The notes beneath the pieces were generated by a model. The model searched no databases, was not told the DNA's origin, and saw only the letters and a program-made list of their open reading frames with translations. A program made the position numbers and the translations under genes. A stretch of 64,000 bases of DNA from Stomoxys calcitrans (lineage: Eukaryota; Arthropoda; Insecta; Diptera; Muscidae), in contig NC_081555.1 in NCBI RefSeq assembly GCF_963082655.1, forward strand, positions 15,554,817 through 15,618,816. Reading direction: 5' to 3'. Positions 35,640-47,887 of the stretch are shown here, one piece after another; the first letter of the stretch is position 1; the number at the start of each line of letters is the position of its first letter.

Positions 35640-37084
35640 ACTTACATGAGTTGTTTATCCTTTATTCGTTTCAATTTTACTGCTTTGTTTTAAAAAGGAA
35701 CCAATTAAATGCTGCGGTATTTTTAGGGTAATTTGTTGGGAAAACAGCCAAAAAGCACTGAAAATAAAGAAGAAAAAAAAATGTTGCACAATAAACAAAG
35801 TATACATATACACACATATGGCAAGGGGGAAAATAAGCCCCTTATAAACTCCCTTAATAAAATTGAAATTAAAACAATGGAGTAGAAAATCAAACCTCAT
35901 CATAAATAGCCGCGAGTGCAACCAATGGCCCTTTGAAAACCAAAATAATATGTTTGAAATTAAATTTAAGAAATTGCCAAGGCAAAGTAAAACAAAAAAA
36001 AAAACAACAAACGAGATGAAGAAGAAGACCAAGAAATTGAAAAAAAAAACAATACAACAACAATGTATGTTTCCTAAATAAACAAAAGATGATGAGGAAG
36101 ATGATGAAGTTGGTCAAAGGGAGACTCAAATTCCAATGCACAATACTTGGCTTGGGAAACACCAACAACTGTTTAACTCACAAGGAAACTGGTTTCTTTA
36201 GAAGGAAACGCGGAACAACTGCTGCAACAACAAATGCCAAAAAAAAACATTTACTTTTATCGCAAAAATTCTAAAGGCATTAAATCTGTGCAAAACTTAG
36301 ACAGAGAATGAGAGAAGATTTTTTCAATCCTCCACCAGACACAAAACACAACATTATGCAGCAGTTAACCCAGCAAACAAACAATCTACCAACAACTTGT
36401 ACCTTGTCTCGGTCATTGTTTCATGGTCGGCATAATTTGAAAATATAAATCACCAAAATGTCTTTGAGTGATTTGAAAAAAAAAAAAACAACAACAAAGT
36501 AATGCAAAAAATAGAAGCAGACCAAAAAAACAGGCTTTATTTGTCTGTAAAACAAAACAACAATTATTACCATACTCAGTTTGTTACCAGGCACACAAAA
36601 GGATATGTAATCTAGCCAAAGATCCTTATATTTAAAGGAAGCCCCTGCAAGTTCATCTGAAAATGCCATTTGCTTAGCAAAACCTTAAAAGGAGAAAGGA
36701 AAGAAACGGAGTACTCTTTTTTTGCATTTTTCAATGTCATTTATTGCGGCAATTTGTAGCCAAAGATTGAAGCGAGCAGGAATTTGTTGAATATAAATTT
36801 ATAAATGAAAACAAAAGGAGTTAAGAAAGGATATGGCAAACTAGGAAGGATGTGATTTAAAATGAGATAAGACATTTTTAATGAATTCTTTGAGTTTCAT
36901 TCACAATCGAAAGATGTAAATATTCGGTAAGATTTAGAAAGTCCCAAAAGTGAAACTATATACCATGGGGCTTTGCTGTCCTCAAACTGGTTAAAAAGTT
37001 TTGTGTATCGTTTGGGCATAGCCAAGAGTTATTAAACTAGTAAAAGCAGGCTATGGATTGTGCCACCACCATGTATTGTGCTAA
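35640..37084. other. Non-coding AT-rich DNA, nothing recognised
   Basis: A-rich and CAA-rich simple sequence. The short lysine- or phenylalanine-rich frames here reflect composition, not genes. Confidence 0.5.
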
Positions 37085-37795
37085 AATTTTATACAAAATA
37101 AATTAAGTTGTAGGGCATAATTTTATTCTACATACCAAACTTCTGTTAAACCAGAAAAAATTAAGGCTTCTAGGAACCGAACAAGGATAATGGAGATACC
37201 GGTTTATATGGGAGCTATATCAGATTATAGACAGATTTTGGCCGTATTTGGTACAGTTGTTGGAAGCCGTAACAAAACATCACATGCAAAATTTCACTCA
37301 AATCGGATAAAAATTGCGGCTTGTAAGGGACCAAGAAGTAAAATCCGGAGATCGGTTTATATGGGAGCTATATCAGGTTCTTGACCGAATTGGACCGTAC
37401 TTATCGGAGTTGTTGGAAGTCATAACAGAAGACCACGTGAAAAATTTCAACCAAATCGGTCAAACATTGCGGCTTCCAGGGGCTCAATAAGTCAAATCGG
37501 GAGATCGGTTTATATGGAAGCTATATCTAAATCTGAACTGATATGACCCGTTTACAATCCCCAACGACCTACATCGATGTAAAGTATCTGTGCAAAATTT
37601 CAAGCGGCTAGCTCTACGCGTTCTACCTCTATCGTAATTCCGACAGACGGAAGGACATGGCTATATCGACACAGAACGTCGAGACGATCAAGAATAAATA
37701 TACTCTATGGGGTCTTAGAAGAATATTTCGAGGTGTTACAAACGCAATGACTAGATTAGTATACCCCCATCATATGGTGGTGGGTGTAAAAATTG
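37085..37795 (-). mobile_element. INE-1/DINE-1-like Helentron, head side
   Basis: Diverged body units contain GGAGATCGGTTTATATGGGA and CAGTTGTTGGAAGC. The reversed head follows: CGACAGACGGAAGGACATGG, GACGATCAAGAATAAATATA and CCCATCATATGGTGGTGGGT. The 3' palindrome is absent. Confidence 0.8.
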
Positions 37796-38029
37796 TGGGT
37801 ATAGATACCTCAGAGCTTGTTGTTTCACAAGCCCAAGAGTATTTTACGACCAATTGTTGCTCATTGTGTAATAATGTTTAAATCTAGTAAGTAAGTAAGA
37901 AGTAAGAAGTTCTAAACCCCCAAATTTTGCCAGTGGCTCTCTTTAAGGTGTATAGGACAAGAGTTGCCTTTCTTTCCCTTTCCAAAATGTTGGATTTGAA
38001 GTTCAATTTAATGTCCAGCAAAATAATAA

Positions 38030-38640
38030 TAAGCAGAATTGTCAATTTTGGAGTGAACATTAGCCAGAAGCATTACAAGAGCTACCAAAGCATTAAAAAA
38101 CAGTCACAGTTTGTTGCGGTTTATGGGCTGGTGGCATCATCGGACCGTACTTCTTCAAAGATTATGCGAATCGTAACGTAACTATGAATGATAAGCGCTA
38201 CCATGAGATGATATCCAACTTTTTTTTGCCCAAAATGCAATAGCTTGACTTGCATGACATGTGGTTTCATCAAGACGGTGCCACATGCCACATAGCTTGC
38301 GTAACAATGGTGAATATTTTATTTCACGTTCGGGACCGGTCAATTGGCCGCCTAGATCGTGCGATTAAACGCCTTTAGCCTATTTTTTGTGGGGCTATGC
38401 TAAAGCTCTGCCTGTACAAACAAGCCCGCTTCATTTAACGCATTGGAAGACAACATTGAAGGATTTATTCGTGAGATACCGGCCGAAATGTTGTACAGAG
38501 TATGCTAATTTAGCTGAAGAACCATTTGAGATGCAGTCATGGGCAACATTTGCATGAAATAATCTTCAACTATGAAATTATCTTCAACTACTATGTGGAC
38601 AGTATTATCGATTCAAATAAAAATTTCATGCATTTTTCTA
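38030..38640 (+). pseudogene. Mariner/Tc1-like transposase pseudogene
   Basis: The + strand encodes broken pieces in order: an NCQFWSEH block, CCGLWAGGIIGPYFFKDYAN with MNDKRYHEMISNFFLPKMQ, then MWFHQDGATCH, VNWPP-like and SHGQHLHEIIFNYE. The QDGATCH piece includes the second catalytic Asp region of DDE transposases of the IS630/Tc1/mariner type. Several frameshifts and stops separate the pieces, and the N-terminal DNA-binding region is missing. It cannot make a working enzyme. Confidence 0.8.
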
Positions 38641-39589
38641 AATTTAATATTTTTTTTTTTTTGAAAAACTTTCCTATAGCTCCTTTATAATGAAAATTTT
38701 GTAAAAAGTTAAAATTTTTTAAGAAATATCCTTTTTATGTAAAAAAAGTCCTTATTTTCCCAAATCTCACACCATTTATTCAAGTGATAAGCCTTTTTAT
38801 CTCTACAACCCTTTCCAAGTCCCAGTTGATATTTTCAAGTAAGCACCATCTCAAAGGCCAGACTCTTAAAATGAAATGAAGAAACCTATACAACAAAAAA
38901 GCACACAAATATCCCATTCTATGCCAACATATTATGCGATGTATACTTAAACTTGAACTTCTTGTTTCTGGCATAATAATTCCACTCCACTCATGGCAAC
39001 AGAAAAAAAAGGAGCATATATATGCAATTTATGAAACGTTTAGTTAGGTGGAGTGGAGGACCAAACTCTGCTGCTTCACAACATCAAGCGTGTGATATGC
39101 AAAGGAAGCGCATCACGCAGCAGCGAGTAGCAGCTCAGTGAAATAATGTTTAAAGAAATTCAGTGAAGCACTTAAACGGTGCTTATTAAGAGGGTCCTTG
39201 ACATTGTCGCGGGGCATGTGTGCACTTTTTTTGTTTTTTGCTGTTTAGCTAAAAGAGTTTCGTAAGGACTTGAGGCTGACAATTGTTCTTTCCCCAGGGA
39301 AAGGTGGAAGGAATGAGTGAGAGGGAGAAGGAGTGAAAACTGGTGGTGTGCCTAGAGGCCATTAAAGGACTTCTGTTAAAGTGAATGAAATTTGTAAATT
39401 AACTAAAATTGATTTATGACGATTTTCGTATAATAAAAAAATATTAAAATAATGAAAATAAACTGCGAGGGTAATGGTTAAATTAGTTTTTACAGAAATG
39501 ATAATGGGGGTAAAATGTTATATTCCTCAAATAAAACAAAACAAAACAAAATATAATTTTGAGGTAAAAAAAAATTACAAATGAACAGT
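38641..39589. other. Non-coding DNA, nothing recognised
   Basis: AT-rich DNA with no conserved frame and no recognised repeat. Confidence 0.45.
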
Positions 39590-39665
39590 CCATTAAGGAA
39601 CAGGGGCAAACTTGTTACATATTAATGAGTGCTGTCCGATTCAAGTTTAAGCTCAATGTTAAGTT
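39590..39665 (-). mobile_element. SINE 3' fragment, inverted
   Basis: Reverse complement of the family tail: CATTAAGGAACAGGGGCAAA, then AATGAGTGCTGTCCGATTCA and AGTTTAAGCTCAATG. Confidence 0.7.
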
Positions 39666-39714
39666 TGTGGTACATTTACAAATATTATATGAAAACCTTA
39701 TGTTAGTTTAAGTT

Positions 39715-39790
39715 GAAAAGAGGGCACGAGGATGGCTCATGCCACTATGGAGATACACCTTAGCCAGTAGACGGCTTGCTGAGCGCTCTA
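39715..39790 (-). mobile_element. LINE 3' tail fragment
   Basis: A diverged copy of the tail at 12898 and 25412: AAGTTGAAAAGAGGGCACGA, CTCATGCCACTATGGAGATA and AGCCAGTAGACGG. Confidence 0.65.
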
Positions 39791-40144
39791 AATACTAACA
39801 CCAGTATTCACAAAACTTAATGAAGATTTGAAATAGGCCAAATTTCCATTATAGAACTGTCCAATAAACCTATTTTAAGGCCACATTGACCCATTAACGA
39901 CGATTTGGTAGAAAAATACCCAAGAGTAGAGCTTTTTTTTGAAAAATTCTAGCTCAAGTTAGTAAAGAGATATCCTAATGAAATTTGCATTGGGGTAAAG
40001 TAGATAAAATAAAACTTGTTAAAAGAATTTGTTTCTCGTCAAATAAGGGCATGTTTTGAGGATTCAAAAAAATCTAAGAAAAAAGTTTTCTCAAAATATT
40101 TAAAAGACACCGACTTAATAATACCTTACACCTACCCTAAGGTA

Positions 40145-40825
40145 CAAAGTATAATTCTGAACCAATTTTAATGGAACTTGCCGCATGTTTTCAGAAGGGT
40201 TATTAAACAATCCGTATCAAATTTCGAGCAAATATGTCCACACTGTAATAACTACGGTTGACAAATGACAACATTATTGCAAATTACCCAAAACCTGATG
40301 AACTATATCTAATTCTGAGCCGATTTCGAGCAAACTTCTCAGATAATGTGGTACTCATCGAAAAAAGCGTAGTGCAAAATTTTTGCAAGATTGGTCAAAA
40401 ATGCGCTTGCAGTGGCTCTAGAAGTGAAAATCGAGCGATATACATATATGACAGCTATATCTAAATCTGAACCGATAACTATTATATTCACCAGTAATGT
40501 CAAAAGTTATAAGTAAAACCCTACTGCCAAATTACGAGACAATCGGTTAACAAATGAGCACTTTATTGCAACATTTCTCAAAATTGAACAAACATATATA
40601 TGGGAGCTATACCTAAATCTGAACCGATTTCAAGCAAACTTCTCGGGTACTCGTCGAGAAAACCGTTGTGCAAAACTTTGGCGCATGCAGTGGCTCTAGA
40701 CGTGAAAATCGGGCGATATACATAAATGACAGCTATATCTCAATCTCAGCCGATTTCTATGAAATTCTCCCATAATGTCGAAAGTCAAAAGAAAATTCTT
40801 CCTGCCAAATTTCGATAGAATAGGA
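40145..40825 (-). mobile_element. Diverged Helentron body fragment
   Basis: Repeated ATGACAGCTATATCTAAATC, TGAACCGATTTC and GTGGCTCTAGA(A/C)GTGAAAAT blocks at spacings of about 150 bp. Head and tail are absent. Confidence 0.6.
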
Positions 40826-40895
40826 AAAATTTTAAGTGGTATCTATCCGCTCCTAATATTGTTGACATTTGTGAGCATCTATGTCACGAATAGAA
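40826..40895 (+). mobile_element. SINE body fragment
   Basis: AAAATTTTAAGTGGTATCTA, TCCGCTCCTAATATTG and TTGACATTTGTGAGC match the part of the SINE just after its tRNA-like head. Confidence 0.5.
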
Positions 40896-40899
40896 GTCA

Positions 40900-41460
40900 T
40901 GGTATGGTATGACCTCCTATACTTCCACCTGATTTTGTTTGCCAGTTTTGTAGTCTATTCCCGAATGCACATTCAATTTGTCTGCTTAAAGGAGTTCTGG
41001 GGTTAGGGCGACTTTCTGGGTACTTGGACACAATTTTTAAAACCATATTCGTATTCTACTCCTCATTTCCTTTCATTTTATACCCATATTGTTGTTATCA
41101 GCTCACTTTTGATTTTGGGTGGTGTTTTTAGGGTTACGCCCCCTTCCAATATCAACAAATTATAAAGCCTATTCCTCCTTCCTAACCATTTTGGTAATCT
41201 ACTCGCGAAATCCTTCCATTTGAGTCACATATTGTCATGATCGTCCAACAAACCTATTTTAGGGGGTTTTGGGGTTGGGGCGGCTCCCCAGTTACTTGGC
41301 CCCAATTTTTAATATGAAATTCGTGCTCTACTCCTGAAAACCTTTCATTTGAGTCCCATATTGTCCCGATCGGTTGACTTTTATTTTTGGGTCGTAGTTT
41401 TGTGGTAAGGGGAAGGGTCCATAATTTTTTTTTTTTTTTTGTAAAAACATTGTGGCTTAA
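40900..41460 (-). mobile_element. Family B fragment
   Basis: CCTTTCATTTGAGTCCCATA, a TTGTCCCGATCGGTTGACTT block, GGGGTTGGGGCGGCTCCCC, and CATGATCGTCCAACAAACC read on the minus strand. Confidence 0.65.
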
Positions 41461-42279
41461 GCAATACAAAAAAAATAATATTTTGCAAAAAAATTTTTTA
41501 TAAATTTCTCTTTAAGGAGAAATATGAAATTTCATCAAAATTGGAGAATGGAATGGAGGGTCAGTCGCTAATGGGTTAAGTTTTGTGAATACGGCAGTAA
41601 ACAGATATGAAATCCATAAAAAATCTCATATATTAACTTTTTTCCTACTCATCTTAACATGTCCTTATGTTGTTCCCTTGCTCCTATTTATTCTATTGTG
41701 TATAAAGCCATCAACAAAACCAACCAGGTGTTAAAAATAAATCGATTTTTAATTTTTAAAATTTCTTTAATAAGAAAATCTTTGCTCCCGGCAATGTTAC
41801 CTTGACTCAATGTGACCAAGGTACTTGAAAAAGAAAATTGCGTTTGGTTAATAACAAATGTCCACACATTTAATGTTCACTTTAAAATCATTAAGCATTT
41901 CCAACATCATTCATAAAGTGTCCTGTCAACATGACAGCTGTCATTCAATGTCATCTTTAATATGGACACACAACAACAACAATTGCAAAGGTAATTGTTA
42001 TGTGCCTGTCATAGGATACAGACAATTACTAGCCATCAAGGATAACAACTCTATGAACAAGAAGCATCTTGAGTGAGTGAGCGAGGACAATGGCTACAAT
42101 TACCTAGATAAATAGTACAAGAAGGTGCGAGGTAAACCATGACATCAAAAACAACAACAATCATAATTACCTTTTGGCCTATGATGAGGGGAAAAAATAG
42201 CAAACATCAATGTGAAAGGACTCTAGGCAAAAACCATTACGGACAGCATTTTTGTTAGAAATCTATTAGCACAGGTAAG
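41461..42279. other. Non-coding DNA, nothing recognised
   Basis: AT-rich DNA with ACAACAACAA stretches. No gene is supported. Confidence 0.45.
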
Positions 42280-42580
42280 TTGTGCTTCAATCAGAGGGTC
42301 GAAAGGGTCTTCGAGTTGGCAAATCTGTGGGCTAGACCTGGGAGTCTGAATGTAAACCTAGAGAAGTCAGAGATCTGCTTGTTTATGAAGATGACCAAAG
42401 TGGGCCAATTTAAGGCGCCACTTTTCCTCAACTGAATGATTTCGATATCCGGCAAGGTCAAAATCTTAGTAGTGATCTTAGATAGAAAATTGCACTGGAA
42501 GTTCCATATTCAGGAGTGTACTGAGAAGGTTTGGACATGCTCTATATAAGGAATGAATCATAAGATGGCTCTGCAAGAGC
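42280..42580 (+). pseudogene. LINE RT thumb fragment
   Basis: The + frame reads RVERVFEWANLWARPGSLNV, NLEKSEICLFM and then, after stops, VKILVVILDRKLHWKFHIQE. This is the stretch after the RT palm in jockey/I/R1-type LINEs (N-P/L-x-KSE and VILDxxLxWxxHI). It is broken by a stop after FLN and truncated upstream. Confidence 0.75.
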
Positions 42581-42769
42581 GTAGTTAGACCAATAAACTT
42601 ACACCTCAGTAGCTTGGTTGATTGCGAAGGAGAATTTATGTAACATTAGGGAAAAGTTTTATTATAGATAGAGATTAAGAGCAGGTCATACGGTATAAAG
42701 AGGCAACGTTAAGAAACATGGCTGAAATGGAAGAGGTTTCGGATCGGATAACTGAAAAAACACTTGAGG

Positions 42770-43050
42770 TCAAATGCGAGGCACTGCTGTCAGCGACACG
42801 GCCTTAGAATGATGGCACCCTGGTATTGCCATCGGGAAGTTTATGCTACCTGAATGGATCAAAGGTGAAGTACAGAGTGGGTCTTGGGGTCTATATTGAG
42901 GACACAGGGAATGATCTGTTGAGATATGTTTCCGACTGTCTAACTATAATAACAGGCAGAGATGCGGGCGATCACGGAATGTTAAAGCGAGAGCTTCGAA
43001 TGGAAACATCTTTATGTGCGGCCATGGTGGTTATAAAAACCACGCATTTT
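42770..43050 (+). pseudogene. LINE RNase H N-terminal fragment
   Basis: The + frame reads LPSGSLCYLNGSKVKYRVGL followed by GVYIEDTG. This matches the RNase H start in the 13628-14215 fragment (LPSGRSC...TDGSKLEDRVGLGVYIEN). The catalytic Asp of TDGSK is replaced by Asn here (NGSK). It probably belongs to the same insertion as 42280 and 44125. Confidence 0.75.
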
Positions 43051-43399
43051 CTTTTATGTGTCAGGCGGACGGAACAATTCTTTACGCATGTGCAAAGTGC
43101 GTCTCTCGCCTTATGCTGAACTCCGTAATCAACAATACCAGCTAAAAACCCACCCTGTCTCATCCTTAGGAATAAATTCCACCTCGGAACCGCATTCGGA
43201 TTACTTCGAGGTGGACCTTATATTTGGTGATTTTCCTGTGTCACCCCTGGTGATTAATTCCATCTCCGAACCGCTTTCGCATTGCTTTGAGGTGGGCCCC
43301 CATATTTGGTGATTTTCCATATCATCTTCGTTGTGTTTGCGTCCAGACCTCGACATTGATACTCTACGGCGCTGCGTTCATGTCTATCTTCTTCCTGCG

Positions 43400-44080
43400 C
43401 AGTACTTGTTCGAAGTATCTCATTACCGCCTCCTAGTTCTTCTTGTCTTCCAGCATACTCTGGACTATTGTACCAGGCGAAACGTCGCCAATGGCTGTCT
43501 TTAAATCCAGCTCTCGCAGTGAAAGAATTTGCGCAGCATATCCTACTAGAACGTTTCCATCTGCCATTTCAGTGCGTAGTATTTTCCATCATAACTGGCA
43601 TTTCAAAGAACCGGTTCAAGGTTGGAGCCTTGCGCCGCTCTTGATGTGACCTCATATTCACTCGTTCCATGCTGAGAATTAGTACCCTGTTATGCAAGTA
43701 ACTTCTCATTATTTTTATCAAATACGCTGGTATATTAAAGTCCTCACTGAATGCTTGTGGGACGTCAGAATATCTGAGGCTATGGAATGCGTTCTTCATA
43801 TCCAGTGTGGCTAAGAGGACAATAGGCCTAGAATAGTGGTTCCTTTGCCTAACCGACTCTACCCATCTCCACTACATCCCCTAGAACTCCGATCAAGGAC
43901 ATTTCTGCCCAGAAGCCATGTTCTCTCATTGAGAGTCCACCACCCGCAATAATTACGTCCTGGAGCCGTGGCTTTATAAGTCGCTACAGCATACAAAGTG
44001 GCCTGTATTATGATCGGGATGTTGTATCACCTTTGCTCTTGCCTATGAGCACCCAGCTTTTGTCTCTTCCATAGCTCCGG
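43400..44080 (-). pseudogene. R1-like LINE reverse transcriptase fragment, antisense
   Basis: The minus strand from 44080 reads FPELWKRQKL, then YRPLCML-type and, at 43799, MKNAFHSLRYSDVPQAF with FNIPAYLIKIMRSYLHNRVL. These are successive RT blocks of R1-clade elements, including the first catalytic-Asp region (LDMKNAF, with the Asp just upstream of the Met). Many stops are present. It sits antisense between two halves of another LINE's RNase H domain. Confidence 0.75.
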
Positions 44081-44124
44081 AAAAATAACTTTAAATAGGC
44101 ACATTCCTAGAAGAAATTCCGGTA

Positions 44125-44535
44125 TGTTTTCAGACAACCATGTCAGTAGAGTCACAAAAAGTCTTGAAGTGTAAAAAGGCAATTAAAACATTCTTTGATG
44201 GCACGATCCGCATTGTTTGGGTGCCGGGTCATAACAGAGTAAAGGGTAACGAAAATGCTGGCGACTTGGCTGTATAGGCCAGAGGACTGACATCAATAAA
44301 TTTGGTGAAACCTTTTGTGACGTCACAGAGTTGAGGGCGTGGGCAACGAAACCGCATAGAGCACTGGAATAGTAAAATGTTCAATAGGAAGACAAAAATC
44401 CCTTATGGGGTTCGAAACATTGATGAACTTGGCATTTACTGAGAGGAGCTTCCAAAGTGGTCAGTATGGCTTTCGGTGTCATTATGGATGACATAGGACT
44501 TCGTACGCACTAAGGGAGAATAGGTGCGGCAAGTG
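44125..44535 (+). pseudogene. LINE RNase H C-terminal fragment
   Basis: The + frame reads VLKCKKAIKTFFDGTIRIVW and VPGHNRVKGNENAGDLAV, then a stop and ARGLTSINL. It matches the PGHNGVTGNERANDMAVKAR segment at 13206-13517. This is the second half of the RNase H domain begun at 42770, displaced by the antisense RT insert. Confidence 0.8.
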
Positions 44536-44548
44536 AGAGCGTGTGTGA

Positions 44549-46293
44549 CCGATTTAAGTCGATCTAGCCATTTCTGTCCATCCGTTCGTCAGTCTGTCTG
44601 CCTGCATGTCTGTTGAAAGCACGCTAACTTTCGAAAAAGTGAAGCTAGGTGTTTAAAATAGCTGCCATATAAACTGATTTCGGATCCTGACTCCTTGAGC
44701 CTCTAGAGTGCGCAAATCGTATCCGATTTGGCTAACATTTCACACCAAGTGTTATATTTTGACTTCCGACCTTCCAACAACTCTGCTAAGTATGGTCCAA
44801 ATCGGATTAGCTCACACATAAACCGATCTCGGATCTTGATTTCTTAAGCCTCTAGAGGGCGAAATTCGCATCCGATTTGGTTGAAATTTTGCACAGAGTG
44901 TTCTGGTTTGACTATCAACAACTTTAAGCCAAGTATGGCTTAAATCGGTTCATAACCTGACATGACTCCTATATAAACCGATCTCCCGATTAAACTTCTT
45001 GAGCCACTAGAGGGCGCAATACGTATCCATTTAGCTAAAATTTCACAACAAGTTTTATATTTTGACTTCCAACAACTCTGCCAAGTATGGTATAAATCGG
45101 TTCATAACCTGATATAGCTCCCACATAATCCCATTTAGGATCTTGACTTCTTAGGCCGCTAGAGGGCGCAATTACTATCCAATTTGGCTTAAATATTGCA
45201 ATAAGTGTTGTAGTTTGACCATCAACAACTGTGCCAAGCATGGCTTAAATCGGTTTATAACCTAATATAGCTCCCACATTAACCGATTTAGGATCTTGAC
45301 TTCTTAAGCCGCTAGAGGGCGCAATTACTATCCAAATTGGCTGATATGTTGCACGGAGTGTTCTGGTTCGACCATCAACAACTGTGGCAAGTATGGCCAA
45401 AATCGGTTCATAACCTGATATAGCTCCCATATAATCCGATCTCGAATATGGATTCTTAAGCCGCTAGAGGGCGCAATTACTATCCAAATTGGCTGATATG
45501 TTGCACGGAGCGTTCTGGTTCGACCATCAACAACTGTGGCAAGTATGGCCAAAATCGGTTCATAATCTGATATATCTCCCTTATAAACTCATCTCGGATC
45601 TTAACTTCTTGAGCCGCTAGAGGGCGCAATTATTACTCGATTTGGTTGAATTTTGCATTAAGGTTTTTTGTTTTAACTTTTAACAACTGCGTCAAGAATG
45701 GGTCAAATCGGTTCATAGCCTGATGTAGCTACCATATAATCTGATCTCGGATCTTGACTTCGTGAGCCTCTAGAGGGCGCAACTATTATCCGATTTGGCT
45801 GAAATTTGGCAAGAAGTGTTTTGGTTTGACTGTCGAAAACAGCGCTAGGTATGGCCCAAATCGGTTCACAAACTGATTAGTTCCAATATAAACCGATCTC
45901 GCGATTAAACTTCTTGAGCCACTATAGGGCGCAATTCTAAACAAGTTTTGGCTGAAATTTTGCATAACGACTTCTTGCATGGCCTTTAACATATGTGTTG
46001 AATATGGCCTGTATCGGTTCATGACCTGATATAGCTCCCATAGAAATAGATTTCCCATTTTTTTTTGTCTTGAGCCACAATAGGACGCAATTCTTATCCG
46101 ATTTGGTTGAAATATTGCACAATGAGTTCCATTTTGGTCTCCAACAGCCAAAACTAGCTAGTTTGGCCCCAATCTTTTCCATTATCCTTTGTTTTTATGT
46201 GAAGAGATTTGGGCCAAAGAACTTGACAAATGCGATCCATGGTGGAGGCTTTGTAAGATTCGGCCTGGCCCAACATTGCACGCTTTTATTTGT
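44549..46293 (+). mobile_element. INE-1/DINE-1-like Helentron, head truncated
   Basis: It begins at AAGTCGATCTAGCCATTTCT and a GTCTGTCTGCC run, with no terminal head. About ten tandem units follow. The CTAGAGGGCGCAATT block recurs near 45007, 45160, 45311, 45464, 45618 and 45770, a period of about 153 bp. The tail is CATGGTGGAGGCTTTGTAAG, a damaged palindrome TTCGGCCTGGCCCAA, and GCACGCTTTTATTTGT. Confidence 0.88.
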
Positions 46294-46779
46294 AAATTTT
46301 CGTGTGTATCGAAATTATCGTTAAAATTTTATTTTTTTTTTTTAATTGTTGTAAAAATTTTACTTTTTTTAAAAAAAAAACTTTTTAAAATACCTTTTTT
46401 TTTTTTTTTGAGAAAGATTTAATATTTTTTTTTTTTAGTTTAAAAAATGTGTAAAATTTTATTTATTGTGATTTTATTTATTTTTCAACATTTTTCATAA
46501 TTATATATCTGTGCAAAATTTTGTGAAAATTTTATCGCTCAACAAAATGTGAAGTTTTCATTTCAGTGGAATATTTTGTGAAAATTTTTTCTAACGAAAT
46601 TTTGTCAAATTATGTTCCATAAAAAATTTAAAAAAAATTTTGCGATTCGATTTAGATTTTGGAGCATTTTTCAAAAATTACATAAGCTAAAACATGTTCT
46701 TGACAGGATTTGAACCCAAAAATTTCTACCAAAAGGCTAGATCTATAGGATCTCCATATTTGTCTTTATTAGTTCATGA
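46294..46779. other. T-rich non-coding DNA
   Basis: Long T and A runs with repeated AAAATTTTGTG words. Nothing is recognised. Confidence 0.5.
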
Positions 46780-47072
46780 TAGCAGTTGTTCCGGGCTATA
46801 TCAAGATATAGTCCGATATAGCCCATCTTCGAACTTAACCTGCTTATGGATAAAAAATGAATCTGTGCAAAGTTTCAGCTCAATATCTCCATTTTTGAAG
46901 ACTGTAGCGTGATTTCAACAGACAGACGGACGGACATGTCTAGATCGTCTTAGATTTTTACGCTGATCCAGAACATATATACTTTATAGCGTCGGGAATG
47001 GATATTTCGATGTGTTGCAAACGGAATGACAAAATGAATATACCCCCATCCTTCGGTGGTGGGTATAAAAAC
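46780..47072 (-). mobile_element. INE-1/DINE-1-like Helentron, head portion
   Basis: It reads AGTTTCAGCTCAATATCTCC, CAACAGACAGACGGACGGAC, a TCTAGATCGTCTTAGA hallmark, TTGCAAACGGAATGACAAAA and CCCATCCTTCGGTGGTGGGT. It is the reverse of the head at 60219 and closer to that subfamily than to the copy next to it. Confidence 0.85.
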
Positions 47073-47887
47073 TGTGAAAAGACTTTGCTAGAACTTCGCC
47101 CTCTACATCCTTCCTTTCTTTCTTTTCGTCATCTCTTTGATGTTGCCTTATGTTAGCAAAGCGGTTTCTGTTTTCTACCAAACAATTACAAAAGACAATC
47201 TTCTTTGACTGTGTTTCATGTTGCAAAAAAGATTGTGGCGGTAAGAACAAAAGCCTTAGGCAACAAAAAAACTATTGTTGCTCTTTTCGTAGAGATAATT
47301 GTAAGCAAAACCTTTTCTAGGAAAAGTAAAGGGAACTGTTCTGTTTTTTTATAAAATTAAAAAATATTTCATATTTTAAGATATTTTTACCTTTTTCTAG
47401 AGCTACTTTTTGATACCTTTTCAGGCACCCAAGGTGTTTGTCTTACCCACCCCCATTCCTTTCGACATCATTTGTGTATGTTTGCCTACGCTATGTTTGT
47501 AAATTTCTTAAAGATTATCACCTATATCGAAGTAGAGTTCAAATAAACCAGGACAACATAATCCTTATTTACATGTCTAAACAAATAGAGGATTATGGCG
47601 GTAATCCATCATATGTCGGCAAGAAAACACACAGTAAATACAATACATATACATTGAAGAAATAGTGGTTGCTAGGTTTTGGGCAAAAATAATGGTTATT
47701 ATACTTTCTCTCTTGCCCCTTTGACAAACTCACCCATGATGGTAGAAAAAACCACCACTGTATTATAAGCTACAAGTTACCACTAAGGGTTTATGTCTAG
47801 GCTAAACGAATACAACCGAATATAGAAATATTCGGAAGGTCATTAGACCATGTTGGATATAACAAAAATTTTATTTGACATTCTTAT
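47073..47887. other. Non-coding DNA, nothing recognised
   Basis: AT-rich DNA leading into the microsatellite. No gene or repeat family is seen. Confidence 0.45.

Noticed and set aside
35655..36274. Phe-rich and Lys-rich frames of 60-125 residues
   Set aside because: Composition follows local A and T runs; no conserved domain, and overlapping frames on both strands are equally open.
42826..43119. Intact host gene of 97 residues
   Set aside because: It contains a LINE RNase H signature with a mutated Asp and matches the fragment at 13628-14215.
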